From Leptospiraceae bacterium (GTDB taxonomy: Bacteria > Spirochaetota > Leptospiria > Leptospirales > Leptonemataceae): a stretch of DNA of 41,007 bases. A program made the translations under genes and the position numbers. The stretch is from contig JAGRNE010000004.1 in the NCBI GenBank assembly GCA_020440915.1, positions 1 through 41,007 on the forward strand. Direction: 5' to 3'. The notes beneath the pieces are model-generated. The model ran no database searches, was not told the origin of the DNA, and saw only the letters and a list, made by a program, of their open reading frames with translations. Shown in pieces: positions 8,893 to 17,615 of this stretch (positions are counted from its first letter, which is position 1; every line of letters begins with the position of its first letter).

Positions 8893-8930
8893 ATTCTCTC
8901 ACGCTTCCTTACTATGAATAACCGGGCTGG

Positions 8931-8958
8931 TTGCCCCTCGGAGCACCGCTCCGGGCAA
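8931..8958 (-). other. Bulged hairpin in the amine oxidase leader
   Basis: CGGAGC-ACC-GCTCCG forms a 6-bp stem with a 3-base loop and extends, after a bulge, through TTGCC/GGCAA. It sits about 40 bases upstream of the amine oxidase start in the 306-base divergent intergenic region (8893-9198). No T-run follows on either strand. Nothing else in that intergenic region is clearly a gene. Confidence 0.35.
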
Positions 8959-9198
8959 ATCTGACAGTAGATACAAAAAGCCGGGCACTCTTTTTCGCTT
9001 CTGGCCGCAAAGATTTTCCGAGTATTGTTAGTAAGATCCCGGGGGCCAGGGGGCCATTCCAGCCCGGGGCGATCTGAGCTTCTATTGCCAGTCTCGTGGA
9101 ATCCAGCGCTCTCATGCGCAAACCCTGCTCTGTGCCGACCGCCGGGAAAGATGTCTTTTGTTTCTTTACAGAATGTCGGAGAAAGGGATTCTCATTCC

Positions 9199-10374
9199 AT
9201 GCAAATAAGCCTGTCGGACCGAGCCACAGCGCTCCAGAAGGAAATTCGAGCCTTTATCAACGAAGTCGTAATCCCTTCTGAGAAGCATTTCGATTACGAG
9301 TCCGGTCGGATGCCGGACAAGGTAGTTCAGGAGATACGCTCGAAAGTGAAGGATGCCGGATTCTGGACTCCTCATCTACCAGAATCCCTGGGCGGCCTGG
9401 GTTTGAACATGATGGAAACGGCTGTGATCTTTAGTGAACTGGGTCGAAGTCCCGTAGGAGCCTTCATGTTCAACTGCGATGCACCGGATGAAGGTAACAT
9501 GCATCTTCTTCATCTTGCCGCCAGCGAAAAGCAGGCCGAAAGGTTCCTGAAGCCTCTGTGTGAAGGAACCATCCGCTCGGGTTTTGCGATGACAGAACCT
9601 CCGCCTGGAGCAGGTTCAGATCCCAGCACTCTGACTGCCAATGCAGAGAAGCAGGGCGACCGCTACATTCTAAATGCTCATAAATGGTACTGCACTGGAG
9701 CCAGGGGTGCGGACTTTTTGATTGTAATGGCCCGGGTTGGCGGAAGCTTTCGCAAGACTACAATGTTTCTTGTTCCAACGGATGCAAAAGGTTATACCAT
9801 GGTTCGCGAAATCGAAACCATGGGCTCCCATGGGCCCGGCGGACATTGTGAACTGAAGTTCGAAAACGTGGAGATCCCGGAGGACATGATTCTGGGAAAG
9901 GTGGCGCATGGCTTTCGCTTGAGCCAGGAAAGACTGGGCCCGGCCCGACTCACTCATTGTATGCGATGGATTGGTCTGGCCAGGCGATCCATGGAAATTG
10001 CTCGCAACTACGCCAGGAATCGACAACTCTTCGGCTCGCATCTTTCCGAACACCAGGGAATTCAATGGATGTTTGCTGATTCAGCCACTGAAATTGAAGC
10101 GGCCCGTATGCTCACATTGAAGGCTGCCAGCGAACTTGTGGACGGAAAAGACGCTCGCCACAGTCTTTCCATGGCAAAACTGTACACCAGCGAAATGCTA
10201 ACCAGGGTCATTGACCGCGCCATTCAGATTTGCGGTAGCCACGGCTACAGCCGGGACTTACCTCTGGAATGGTTCTACCGCGATGCACGGGCCGCCAGAC
10301 TGGCTGATGGTCCATCAGAAGTGCATCGAATGGTACTGGGCCGAGGCCTGATGAGCGGAAAAGAGGAATTCTAA
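9199..10374 (+). CDS. Acyl-CoA dehydrogenase, ACAD11-like
   Basis: A 391-residue flavoprotein that oxidises acyl-CoA thioesters. Visible landmarks are [15 protein letters not shown] (FAD/substrate loop), [39 protein letters not shown] and [30 protein letters not shown]. In medium-chain enzymes the last segment reads YEGT with catalytic Glu; here it reads ADGP, as in ACAD10/11-type enzymes that act on 4-phosphorylated acyl-CoA. The start at 9199 gives a normal family length and is preceded by GGAGAAAGGG. Upstream in-frame starts at 9151 and 9025 would add unconserved residues. The stop overlaps the next start (TAATG), so the gene heads a tight operon. Its likely partners are the kinase and phosphatase at 17.6-19.9 kb. 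Confidence 0.9.
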   Translation: MQISLSDRATALQKEIRAFINEVVIPSEKHFDYESGRMPDKVVQEIRSKVKDAGFWTPHLPESLGGLGLNMMETAVIFSELGRSPVGAFMFNCDAPDEGNMHLLHLAASEKQAERFLKPLCEGTIRSGFAMTEPPPGAGSDPSTLTANAEKQGDRYILNAHKWYCTGARGADFLIVMARVGGSFRKTTMFLVPTDAKGYTMVREIETMGSHGPGGHCELKFENVEIPEDMILGKVAHGFRLSQERLGPARLTHCMRWIGLARRSMEIARNYARNRQLFGSHLSEHQGIQWMFADSATEIEAARMLTLKAASELVDGKDARHSLSMAKLYTSEMLTRVIDRAIQICGSHGYSRDLPLEWFYRDARAARLADGPSEVHRMVLGRGLMSGKEEF

Positions 10375-10895
10375 TGCTACAAAATCCAGCGGGGGAATAC
10401 AGTCCTCCAGAAGAATATTCACCGGAGATATTCCTGGAGCAAACCAGGCAGATAGCCGCCTTCCCGACCGTGCTGAAAGCCGAACTGGAGGGGCTGAGTC
10501 CGGAGCAAATCCTAACCCATACGCTTCCGGGGAATTGGACGGTAGCGCAGGTAGTACATCACCTGGCGGACAGTCATATGAATGCGTTGATTCGACTGAA
10601 GCTTGCCCTCACCGAGGATAATCCGCAGATAAAACCTTACGCGGAAAGCCTCTGGGCCGAACTGGCGGATGGCACATCCGCAGACCTGGACCCTTCTTTT
10701 AGGATTCTGGAAGGAGTGCATCATCGATTCGCCGAGGTGTTGGAAAGCGTCAATGCTTCCTCTGCCCGGAGGACCTACCTTCATCCAGAAATGAATCGTA
10801 GAGTACCGGTATACGAAATCGCCGCACTGTACAGCTGGCACGGAAGGCACCACATGGCCCATATACATCTTCTGAGGGAGAATCGTGGCTGGTAA
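10374..10895 (+). CDS. DinB-fold protein, YfiT/bacillithiol transferase-like
   Basis: A 173-residue four-helix-bundle protein of the DinB superfamily, closest in pattern to YfiT. The metal-ligand positions are visible as VHHLADSH (His62/63 and His68) and WHGRHHMAHI (His156, 159/160, 163). In Bacillus, YfiT-like proteins are putative metal-dependent hydrolases or thiol transferases. LPGNWTVAQVVHHLADSHMNALIR and the closing WHGRHHMAH are characteristic. Its start shares one base with the acyl-CoA dehydrogenase stop, and its 3' end overlaps the next gene by 11 bases, so the three are translated together. Substrate and thiol cofactor are unknown; spirochaetes are not known to me to make bacillithiol as a rule. 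Confidence 0.82.
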   Translation: MLQNPAGEYSPPEEYSPEIFLEQTRQIAAFPTVLKAELEGLSPEQILTHTLPGNWTVAQVVHHLADSHMNALIRLKLALTEDNPQIKPYAESLWAELADGTSADLDPSFRILEGVHHRFAEVLESVNASSARRTYLHPEMNRRVPVYEIAALYSWHGRHHMAHIHLLRENRGW

Positions 10896-11358
10896 TTTGC
10901 ATTTCTCTCAATGGATGAAAAAAACGGAAAGAAGCGAAGCCATTCGCGGATACGGCGAGATCATTCTTCGCCTTTTGGAGAAATTTGACCTGGGCGATCC
11001 GGAAGTAAAAGGGGAGTATTCGGTAGCCGGCGAAACCTGGCCTTTACTCAAGTTTCAGGTAAAGACCACCGACATGATTGTTCGATACGAACCCGGACGC
11101 TGGCCCAATGCTGTGGTGGTAAGCGTGCATGCAAGTTCGCCCATAGGATCCGTTTTTGGACTTTTTGATCCTACCCTGGATCTGCGCATCGATGCCGTGG
11201 ACGGCATGCAAACCTCGCTGATCTTCGGCCCGTATCGCGAAAACCAGAGCCAGTTTAGCTGCGAGCTGGAAGATGAATGGGACCTGGCCATGCTGGTTCG
11301 CATCGTCCGCAGCGTGGGCCTTCTGGATTGGGCCGCTATTCCGCAGAAAAGGGTTTGA
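10885..11358 (+). CDS. Unknown cytoplasmic protein, third gene of the ACAD operon
   Basis: A 157-residue soluble protein that I do not recognise. It starts with GTG at 10885, with GAGGGAG immediately upstream inside the previous gene; an ATG (MKKTERSEAIRG) a few codons later is the alternative. Visible features are an alternating hydrophobic pattern (VKTTDMIVRYEPGRWPNAVVVSVHASS) suggesting beta strands, and a helical end EDEWDLAMLVRIVRSVGLLDWA. No signal peptide, membrane helix or metal motif is seen. The 11-base overlap with the YfiT-like gene implies coupled translation. Confidence 0.72.
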   Translation: MAGNLHFSQWMKKTERSEAIRGYGEIILRLLEKFDLGDPEVKGEYSVAGETWPLLKFQVKTTDMIVRYEPGRWPNAVVVSVHASSPIGSVFGLFDPTLDLRIDAVDGMQTSLIFGPYRENQSQFSCELEDEWDLAMLVRIVRSVGLLDWAAIPQKRV

Positions 11359-11368
11359 AATACAGCCC

Positions 11369-11394
11369 CCGCCGACCTATTTTCAGGACGGCGG
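11369..11394 (+). other. 6-bp hairpin between the unknown gene and the HAD gene
   Basis: CCGCCG (11369-11374) and CGGCGG (11389-11394) can pair around a 14-base loop containing AGGA. It ends nine bases before the HAD start codon and may influence its translation. There is no T-run, so it is not a clear terminator. Confidence 0.3.
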
Positions 11395-11403
11395 CAATAA
11401 ACC

Positions 11404-12117
11404 ATGAAGCGAGCGAACCAAAAACCGGACTTGTTGGTCCTGGACCTGATGAATACCATCATGTTCAGCCATGATCGCTTTGGCCCTCAGGAAAACTACT
11501 GGCCCATTTATCGTTTCCTGGGGGGCGCCTGGCTGTCCGAAGAGGTTTTGCGCAGAATCATAGATACCTCCGTCCAGAACATGGAGGAGGACTATGAAAA
11601 GCCAGAAAAACAAATCCGATTCCCGGTGGCGATGGATTACATGCTTCAGGAGGCCGCCGCATCCGGCCTATCGCTGGCCCTCGGGGACCGCATTGCACTG
11701 AATCTAACGTTTGCCTTTCAGGAAACCGGTCTCATTGACGATCTTCATAAGCAATGCCTCAGAATGCTTTCGGGGCGCTTTCGCATTGTTGTGTTGAGCA
11801 ATCTGTGGGGTATTCCTTACTTCTGTAATCGCATCTTTTCCAGCCCGGACCTGGCCGGACTGGTGGAAGGTCTTCATTACTCCTCGGAAATCGGAATGCT
11901 GAAACCATCCCGAGAAATCTTCGAATTCGTTTTGCAAAAGCATCATTGCCAGCCAGAGCAATGCTTGATGATCGGAGACAACTTGAATACGGATATCGCG
12001 GGCGCTCGAAAAGCCGGTATAGATGGTATCTGGCTGTCTTATGGCCGCAGCGCACCCAACAACGTGGAGCATCGATTGGACTTTCCAGATGCCACCGAAT
12101 CTCTATTGAATCTATAG
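11404..12117 (+). CDS. HAD-superfamily protein with altered motif I
   Basis: A 237-residue HAD-fold protein. Motif I is LDLMNT (Asp14 as nucleophile), motif II VVLSNLW, motif III Lys in MLKPSREIF, and motif IV GDNLNTDIAGARKAGI. The second Asp of the usual DxDxT, which serves as acid/base in phosphatases, is Met16 here. Dehalogenase-like HADs also lack that Asp, so the protein may be a non-phosphatase hydrolase or a phosphatase with altered chemistry. The cap is a small helical domain between motifs I and II, as in subclass C1. It is the last gene of the plus-strand operon, with a 45-base gap. Confidence 0.82.
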   Translation: MKRANQKPDLLVLDLMNTIMFSHDRFGPQENYWPIYRFLGGAWLSEEVLRRIIDTSVQNMEEDYEKPEKQIRFPVAMDYMLQEAAASGLSLALGDRIALNLTFAFQETGLIDDLHKQCLRMLSGRFRIVVLSNLWGIPYFCNRIFSSPDLAGLVEGLHYSSEIGMLKPSREIFEFVLQKHHCQPEQCLMIGDNLNTDIAGARKAGIDGIWLSYGRSAPNNVEHRLDFPDATESLLNL

Positions 12118-12421
12118 CTACTTCGCAGAGCCCGGGCCACCGTCGCTCTATCCGAAGACTGGCTCCTAATCCGGACTGAATGATTCTCCTGGGCCGGTCC
12201 AGTTCCGCCGGGTGGCGATGGCCGTTCAAAGGCGTTTTCCAGGAGAGGGGTAAGGGCGGATTCCAGCCTGAAGCCAATATCGCAGCAGGCGGCAAGGAGC
12301 AGCAACAGGCAGCAAGAGCGGGACGATGGACGCCCCGCTCGGAGAATCTGTGCCTTTACTTTACAGAAAGGCTTTCGATTCAGATCTTCCCTGCTACTCT
12401 AAATCCGGGCCAGATGAATTG
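12118..12421. other. Convergent intergenic region
   Basis: This 304-base stretch separates the HAD gene from the desaturase-like gene, which converge. I see no convincing gene. It holds a 7-bp hairpin, GAGCGGG (12316-12322) with CCCGCTC (12334-12340), without a T-run. Confidence 0.4.
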
Positions 12422-13783
12422 TCAGGCCACTCGGGATGCCATGGCAGGCTCGGTCAGTGCCGATCGCTTTCCTGGCTCCAGGTGCATGGTTTCCGATGCA
12501 TAGTCGGCCGTCGTAAGAGTGAAAGTAGTCCTGTATTTCATGACGATCAGAAGACTCAGCGCGGAAGCGGCTACCACCCCATAAGCCCAGTATAGATTCG
12601 GGGTCAGGTCTGCCAGCCATTCTGTACGGCCTACTGCAGCCAGGGCAAAAGCGGCTATAGCCACAAGACGCAATGGTTCCAGGATTCGCGCCCAGCGTTT
12701 ACCTTCCAGGATGCCGCCAACGCAGATCAGAGAAAAAGTAGCGGCAGCGGAAATACCTCCAATCTGCCACATATTGAAGATGCCTGCCTGGACCTTGAAA
12801 AGGCAAATCAACGTAAATGCTGTAATGGCAGCAAACCATACAAGGCTATAGATGGATAGGGGCACCGGCACGGTGACGTCAAACTTCTCATAGGTATTTG
12901 CATCCAGCTCGGGGGCTTCTTTGGAACCGCCCATCTCCGCAGGCCTCCAGCCTGGATGTTTGAACCAGATCAGAATCTTATCTTTGAAGCGCGGCGCGCG
13001 AACAGCCACATCCCACATTTCTTTCCAGTAATGCAAATTGGCCCAGAAAGGATTAAAACTCTTGAAGGGCTGAACCGTGCCGTACACAGGCTCCTCTTCT
13101 TCTACCTGAAATGTACCAAACATCTTATCCCAGATGATAAAAGTACCTGCATGATTCTTATCCAGGTACTTGGGATTCTTTCCATGGTGAACACGGTGGT
13201 GGGACGGAGTATTCATGAAGCTTTCCAGAAAGCCCATGCGTCCGATAGCCCGGGTATGAATCCAGAACTGATAGATAAGACTGAGGGCGCCGTTGGCCAG
13301 CATCACCGCAGGATGAAATCCAAGCAGCGCCAGAGGAAGATAAAAGGGCCATGTTACCAGCCCGCCGAAAGCAGATTGTCGCAGCGCAACGGTGAGGTTG
13401 TACTCTTCGCTCTGATGGTGGACTACGTGAGTGGCCCATAGAAAGTTTATTTCATGGCTCATGCGATGAGCCCAGTAATAGGCCAGATCGTACAGAACAA
13501 AACAAGCGCTAAAGGTGAGCACCATGCTCCATTCCCAGCTTGGCTGGGCCGGAAGGTCAAATAGACGCACGTGCTCGTAGACCAACCAGTAAACAGCTAC
13601 CGAAGCGGAAGCGCTGAGCAGTCCAAACAATCGATTCAGCACGCCGGTTCCCAGATCCGCAATGGAATCGTTCAATCGGTATAGCTTTCGTCCTTTTACT
13701 GCGCCGTAGATCAACTCGATGAAGATCAGCAAGAAAAAGAACGGAATGGCATAAGTTACGAATTCAGGAAATTTTGGCTCCAT
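12422..13783 (-). CDS. Sterol desaturase/fatty acid hydroxylase-family membrane oxygenase, AGMO-like
   Basis: A 453-residue multi-pass membrane protein with the eight-histidine di-iron signature: HRMSH (106-110), HVVHH (119-123) and HHRVHH (195-200), plus flanking His176 and His211. Family members hydroxylate or desaturate lipids with O2; this one resembles alkylglycerol monooxygenase (TMEM195-type), including the GTF-W-D-x-MFGTF segment after the last His box. A C-terminal module of about four hydrophobic helices (from about residue 315) is extra. The ATG at 13783 has AGGGGG just upstream and was chosen over a longer frame to 13834 that would include the promoter. A palindrome over the -35 box suggests repression by a TetR-type regulator encoded elsewhere. 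Confidence 0.88.
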   Translation of the reverse strand: MEPKFPEFVTYAIPFFFLLIFIELIYGAVKGRKLYRLNDSIADLGTGVLNRLFGLLSASASVAVYWLVYEHVRLFDLPAQPSWEWSMVLTFSACFVLYDLAYYWAHRMSHEINFLWATHVVHHQSEEYNLTVALRQSAFGGLVTWPFYLPLALLGFHPAVMLANGALSLIYQFWIHTRAIGRMGFLESFMNTPSHHRVHHGKNPKYLDKNHAGTFIIWDKMFGTFQVEEEEPVYGTVQPFKSFNPFWANLHYWKEMWDVAVRAPRFKDKILIWFKHPGWRPAEMGGSKEAPELDANTYEKFDVTVPVPLSIYSLVWFAAITAFTLICLFKVQAGIFNMWQIGGISAAATFSLICVGGILEGKRWARILEPLRLVAIAAFALAAVGRTEWLADLTPNLYWAYGVVAASALSLLIVMKYRTTFTLTTADYASETMHLEPGKRSALTEPAMASRVA

Positions 13784-13817
13784 GGATATCCCCCTGACAT
13801 CAATGATCAGCAAAAAC

Positions 13818-13831
13818 TGACACTGTGTCAA
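13818..13831 (-). promoter_or_regulatory. Promoter with overlapping palindromic operator for the desaturase-like gene
   Basis: On the minus strand a perfect TTGACA -35 hexamer lies at 13831-13826, with GATCAT (4 of 6 matches to TATAAT) 17 bases further at 13808-13803. The -35 box is embedded in the 13-base palindrome TGACACTGTGTCA (13818-13830), symmetrical about one central base. Such short palindromes over a -35 box are typical of TetR-family operators. The predicted leader is only about 13 bases. Confidence 0.55.
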
Positions 13832-14095
13832 CATTTTTTAGCACTTTGTTGCTCAGGCACCGGACTTCGCCAGGTTCCCGGAACCGGAGACTCTGCGGAT
13901 CGGCCAATGACCGGTTCGGCCGGCGGCCCCCATATCCCAAATAGTCTGGCCGCTTCCTGTGCATTGGACGAAGCCTTTCTTTACAATCAAGCTAGAAAGC
14001 GGTTAGACTGAAGCACTCAAGTACAGAAGTCCCCGGGAACAATTCCCGGGGAATACAATCCTGCCCGGCGGATGGGCCCTCCGATTGCCGCAGCC
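13832..14095. other. Intergenic region with strong hairpin
   Basis: No gene is apparent here. TCCCCGGGAA (14030-14039) and TTCCCGGGGA (14043-14052) form a perfect 10-bp stem with a 3-base loop, about 45 bases after the stop of the large helical-repeat gene. It lacks a T-run but probably marks its 3' end. A TTTCTTTACA decamer at 13976-13985 also occurs at two other intergenic sites in this window. Confidence 0.5.
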
Positions 14096-16486
14096 TCAAT
14101 TGCGAAAGTTCATATAGTAAGAGCAGGCCCGGATTACATCCGTGTAGAATTTCGTATTCTCCAGACCTGATAACTGCTTGAATTGTTCCTTCTGCTCTTC
14201 AGTAAGCGAATACTGTTCCTGAGGGTAATAGTCCATGCCTGCAGAATCCAGAAAAGAGACCGTGGCGATCATGAAGCGGCTTGCCGCCAGCACTTCGGGA
14301 TCCCTGGCCTTCTCGATTGCTTTTTTGAAATAGCCCCTGGCCAGGTTGAGCTGCGGATCCCCTTTCTTATCGGAGTATTCGTAGTAGATACTCCAATCCG
14401 TATCCACCGCAGACCACCAGTGGCCGAAATGACTCATGTTGAACTGCGCCAGTCCCAGGAGGTAATAGGCCCGGGCCGATTTCTCATTGTCCCCGGAGCC
14501 CGCGGTTTTCTCCAGCTCCTGTAGCTTTCGCGCTATCAATAGAGCGTCATAGTCGCTGGCTTTTTTTCCTGTTTCAAACTTCTCCTGAAAAGGATTCTGA
14601 AAGGGGCCCGCCACAATGCGATCCGAGTAATACATGGTCTTTAGTCGAGGTGCGCTAACCCGGGACAGGGCCGCCACCGCGCCGCTGTACTCCCCGGCCT
14701 TCATTTTTCGTCCTCCCAGCCTTTCCAGGACGGTATCGGCAGAGAGGTTGGATACTTTTGCAAGACTGTCCTCGTACTTGTCCGCGGGTTTTTCAAGAAT
14801 AGATACAGCCTTCTCCAGGGCGGCAAAATCGTAAGTGTTCAGGGGCATGCCGCTGTAGATTTGCGAAACATTGGGTTCCCAGAGCAGGGCCAACCCGTAC
14901 TGTTTTTGCGAAGAGTGCAGGCGAACCATATTTTCGTGCAGCATGAGCCGGGCCGCATGGTCGGACCAACGGCAAGTATAGTCTATTTCTGCATTCGCAT
15001 TCGTCGGAGCGATGGATTCGTAGTCCTTTAGAATCCTGGCCTTCAGCGCATCATCCAGTGATTTGCTGGATGCGGAGGCATTCAGAAGAGCCAGACGTCG
15101 GCGCTGAAGTTGAACGAAAGGGCTGGTTCCATTCCTCACCGAATCATGACTCAGCAGCTTTTCGGCTTGCGCATGGTTACCCAGCAGCATTTGCAGATAT
15201 ACTTCTGCCAGCGTCCAGACGCCTGCCGAAGGGGCTGTCTTATTCTCTACAGCAGAGTGAATAAAGCTGGACAACTCCTTCATGTACGCTTGCTCCTCTG
15301 CCGGAATATCTACCATGGGAGCGGCTTCCAGCGAAGGCACAAACCAGTTCCAGACATCCTTGAGAAAAGCCAGAATCGAAAAGTCCGATTTATCGGTCCC
15401 TTCTGGCCTCGACGCTTCCTGCTGACTGGCCAGGGCACGCCTTTGATCCGTACGACTGTAGTACAGCGGCTCTTCCAGACGATCTTCCAGGCGATCTATT
15501 TCCCGAATCATCATGTAATCCAGTGCCGGATCTCCTGGGAACACCTGCGCAAAACTCTGTATGGTCTTTAGTCCGGGCGTCGGCTCGGAAAAGAATTTGA
15601 GCAACAGTAACTGTTTCTTTTCGTTGAGATCAGCGCTTTTGAAGGCAGAGTCGTAGGCTCCCGGCTCATTGGAATATCGTTCGAAGTCCAACGAAACCCG
15701 CTGTAGCTGCGCCGGATCCCTGGCTGCCATAGAAGCCAGAAGCTTCAGCCCTTCTGCCACTTTTCCAGTTCTTAGCAGCGCGCCAGCGTACAGGTGCTGC
15801 ATTCGAAAGTATAACGGATCTTTATCCGTTGCCGAGGAAGCCTTCTGTCGGTAGAGCTGAAGGGTACGGTCGTACTGGGCCGAATAGTGAGCCAGTCGCA
15901 AAGCCTGATACAGATATCTGAATTTGAGTTCATCCTTTGCTGCATCGGAGGCCTTGAGGGCCATTGCGATTTGTGGATTGGCCTTCTGGGCCGATACAGG
16001 CTCCCGAACCTCCCAGTAGCCACCCGAGAAGACCACAAGAGGCTCCAGGTTCTTCGCGAACAGAAGATATTCGAGCATGGCCTTTTGGCCGGAGCGGGCC
16101 AATCGAAGGGCCAGTTCATTCTTTCCTTTTCCGGCCAGAGCGTCTTTCAGATCGCTGGCCTTCGCTTCGTATACCAGGGTGGACATTTCTTCATGTGCAG
16201 GAGTAAAGGAAGTCCCTTTCTGAACATAGGCAATCCACTGACTTATGTTTGGATCGCCGCCGGAAGGGATTCCGGGCAAGGTGCAGCTTCCGGCGCTACT
16301 TTCCAGCGCTCTCAAATACGCCCGGTCTTTCGCCGCCGGTTGGATGGCGCCAGTTATTTGAAGCGGACGAAAGATGCGCAGAGGGTCGGGCTCACCCGGG
16401 CCGCAGGGCCATGCAGGACGGGGAAGCGCAAGAATTAGAAGAAGGGCGGAGCCCAGTGCAACCTTGAGACTGGATAAGCGAAGCAT
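14096..16486 (-). CDS. Large exported helical-repeat (TPR-like) protein of unknown function
   Basis: A 796-residue protein with an N-terminal signal peptide (LSSLKVALGSALLLILALPRP, then AWPCGPGEPDP). The body is almost wholly helical, with TPR-like runs such as LYFRMQHLYAGALLRTGKVAEGLKLLASM and ARAYYLLGLAQFNMSHFG, so it probably acts as a protein-binding solenoid in the periplasm or on the surface. The start at 16486 (MLRLSSL) leaves four bases after the stop of the lipoprotein gene; a longer frame to 16522 would overlap it. The two form an operon and probably work together. I recall similar lipoprotein plus repeat-protein pairs in Bacteroidetes, but cannot verify it here. No enzymatic motif is visible. 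Confidence 0.75.
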   Translation of the reverse strand: MLRLSSLKVALGSALLLILALPRPAWPCGPGEPDPLRIFRPLQITGAIQPAAKDRAYLRALESSAGSCTLPGIPSGGDPNISQWIAYVQKGTSFTPAHEEMSTLVYEAKASDLKDALAGKGKNELALRLARSGQKAMLEYLLFAKNLEPLVVFSGGYWEVREPVSAQKANPQIAMALKASDAAKDELKFRYLYQALRLAHYSAQYDRTLQLYRQKASSATDKDPLYFRMQHLYAGALLRTGKVAEGLKLLASMAARDPAQLQRVSLDFERYSNEPGAYDSAFKSADLNEKKQLLLLKFFSEPTPGLKTIQSFAQVFPGDPALDYMMIREIDRLEDRLEEPLYYSRTDQRRALASQQEASRPEGTDKSDFSILAFLKDVWNWFVPSLEAAPMVDIPAEEQAYMKELSSFIHSAVENKTAPSAGVWTLAEVYLQMLLGNHAQAEKLLSHDSVRNGTSPFVQLQRRRLALLNASASSKSLDDALKARILKDYESIAPTNANAEIDYTCRWSDHAARLMLHENMVRLHSSQKQYGLALLWEPNVSQIYSGMPLNTYDFAALEKAVSILEKPADKYEDSLAKVSNLSADTVLERLGGRKMKAGEYSGAVAALSRVSAPRLKTMYYSDRIVAGPFQNPFQEKFETGKKASDYDALLIARKLQELEKTAGSGDNEKSARAYYLLGLAQFNMSHFGHWWSAVDTDWSIYYEYSDKKGDPQLNLARGYFKKAIEKARDPEVLAASRFMIATVSFLDSAGMDYYPQEQYSLTEEQKEQFKQLSGLENTKFYTDVIRACSYYMNFRN

Positions 16487-16490
16487 GCTG

Positions 16491-17588
16491 TCATGGAGTC
16501 CGAATCGCAGCAAAAAGGTCAATCAGCTCTTGGCTCTTCCTGGATATCTTTTTCGCATCGTAATCGAATAGAATGATTCGCCTATCCGGTTGCCTGGGCA
16601 GGTGCTTGCCCAGAAACCGGACCGCTTCCCATCTCTGGCAGCTATCCACCGATTCAAATCGTATCTCGGCGCCTGCAGGCAGCGATTGCCCATCCAGAAT
16701 CATATCCCTTTGCAATCGGAATCGGGAGGAACCGGGCGATTCAATTCCGGGCTGCCTTAGATCTGCTTCATCCAGACGCAGGATGGAATGAAAGGAGCCA
16801 TGCACAAAGCTCAGCGCCCAGGAGAAATCCGGCAGGGCCATGTCCAGCGGGATGGGATATTCCTTCAAGGCTTCGGGTTGCAGATAGGACCGGGCCAGGT
16901 CCCACCGAAATATGGAATTCTCTTCTTCAGGGTTTGCAACTTCACCCATGTTGTAGATCATCAATGCGCCTCGATCCGCAGGCGGTACTCCGGTCTGTCG
17001 GAAGTACTTGAGCTGATGTAGTCGAATGGTAGAGCTGATTGCCACAGAATCAACCTCCGGATCCCGCCGGACGATCTGCCGAAGGCTGGCAAGTAGATGG
17101 AAATACGCCTTTCGTGTGGACGGAGTCCAGTCGCAATCTAGCTGGACTTCGCCGGCCGGTACGCGAATTCTTTTTACCAGCTTCCAGATATTGCCTGCAA
17201 GTGTTTCGATCTCATGATCCTCCAGATCCTTCAAGGCCCCTGTAGTGATATAGATCACAGGTATTACCGGCAAATCGCTATTAGCTTCTCTGCGAATCCC
17301 CACCGGTCGAGGACCTTCGTTTTCGTACACTACGTCGAAATACCGAACATACAGCCTCTGGACTCCAAAGGGCTCCAGATCCCTACGTTGCGGCAGAGGA
17401 GACTGGACTTTCCAGAAATAGAAAGATGCCTCGGATGCAAATGGCTGGAGACGTTCGGAATTGTTACCCTCTCGGCATGAATTCGCGGACGAATGGTTGC
17501 CGGAAGGCAGAGGGGCCGGCGTGCAGCCAGGAAACATCAACCAGGCTGCAATCAGGAAAGAAAAGGATAACTTGACATCGAAGCTCAA
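16491..17588 (-). CDS. Lipoprotein of unknown function, partner of the repeat protein
   Basis: About 366 residues with a lipoprotein signal ending LMFPGC. The mature part has conserved-looking motifs: FYFWKVQ, GVQRLYVRYFDVVYE, PVIPVIYIT, EVQLDCDWTPSTRKAYFHLL, SSTIRLHQLKYFRQTGVPPADRG and LMIYNMG. The pattern of strands with Asp/Trp residues resembles a TIM-barrel glycoside-hydrolase-like fold, but I cannot name the family. I favour TTG at 17588 as start because GAGGGG stands six bases upstream; an ATG at 17615 abuts the start of the divergent kinase gene and leaves no promoter room. Four bases separate its stop from the repeat-protein start. Confidence 0.72.
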   Translation of the reverse strand: MSFDVKLSFSFLIAAWLMFPGCTPAPLPSGNHSSANSCREGNNSERLQPFASEASFYFWKVQSPLPQRRDLEPFGVQRLYVRYFDVVYENEGPRPVGIRREANSDLPVIPVIYITTGALKDLEDHEIETLAGNIWKLVKRIRVPAGEVQLDCDWTPSTRKAYFHLLASLRQIVRRDPEVDSVAISSTIRLHQLKYFRQTGVPPADRGALMIYNMGEVANPEEENSIFRWDLARSYLQPEALKEYPIPLDMALPDFSWALSFVHGSFHSILRLDEADLRQPGIESPGSSRFRLQRDMILDGQSLPAGAEIRFESVDSCQRWEAVRFLGKHLPRQPDRRIILFDYDAKKISRKSQELIDLFAAIRTP

Positions 17589-17615
17589 TGGGGTCCCCTC
17601 GAATACAGAAAGCAT

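Noticed and set aside
9025..9198. N-terminal extension of the acyl-CoA dehydrogenase
   Set aside because: The added 58 residues are not family-like, and the start at 9199 gives the normal length.
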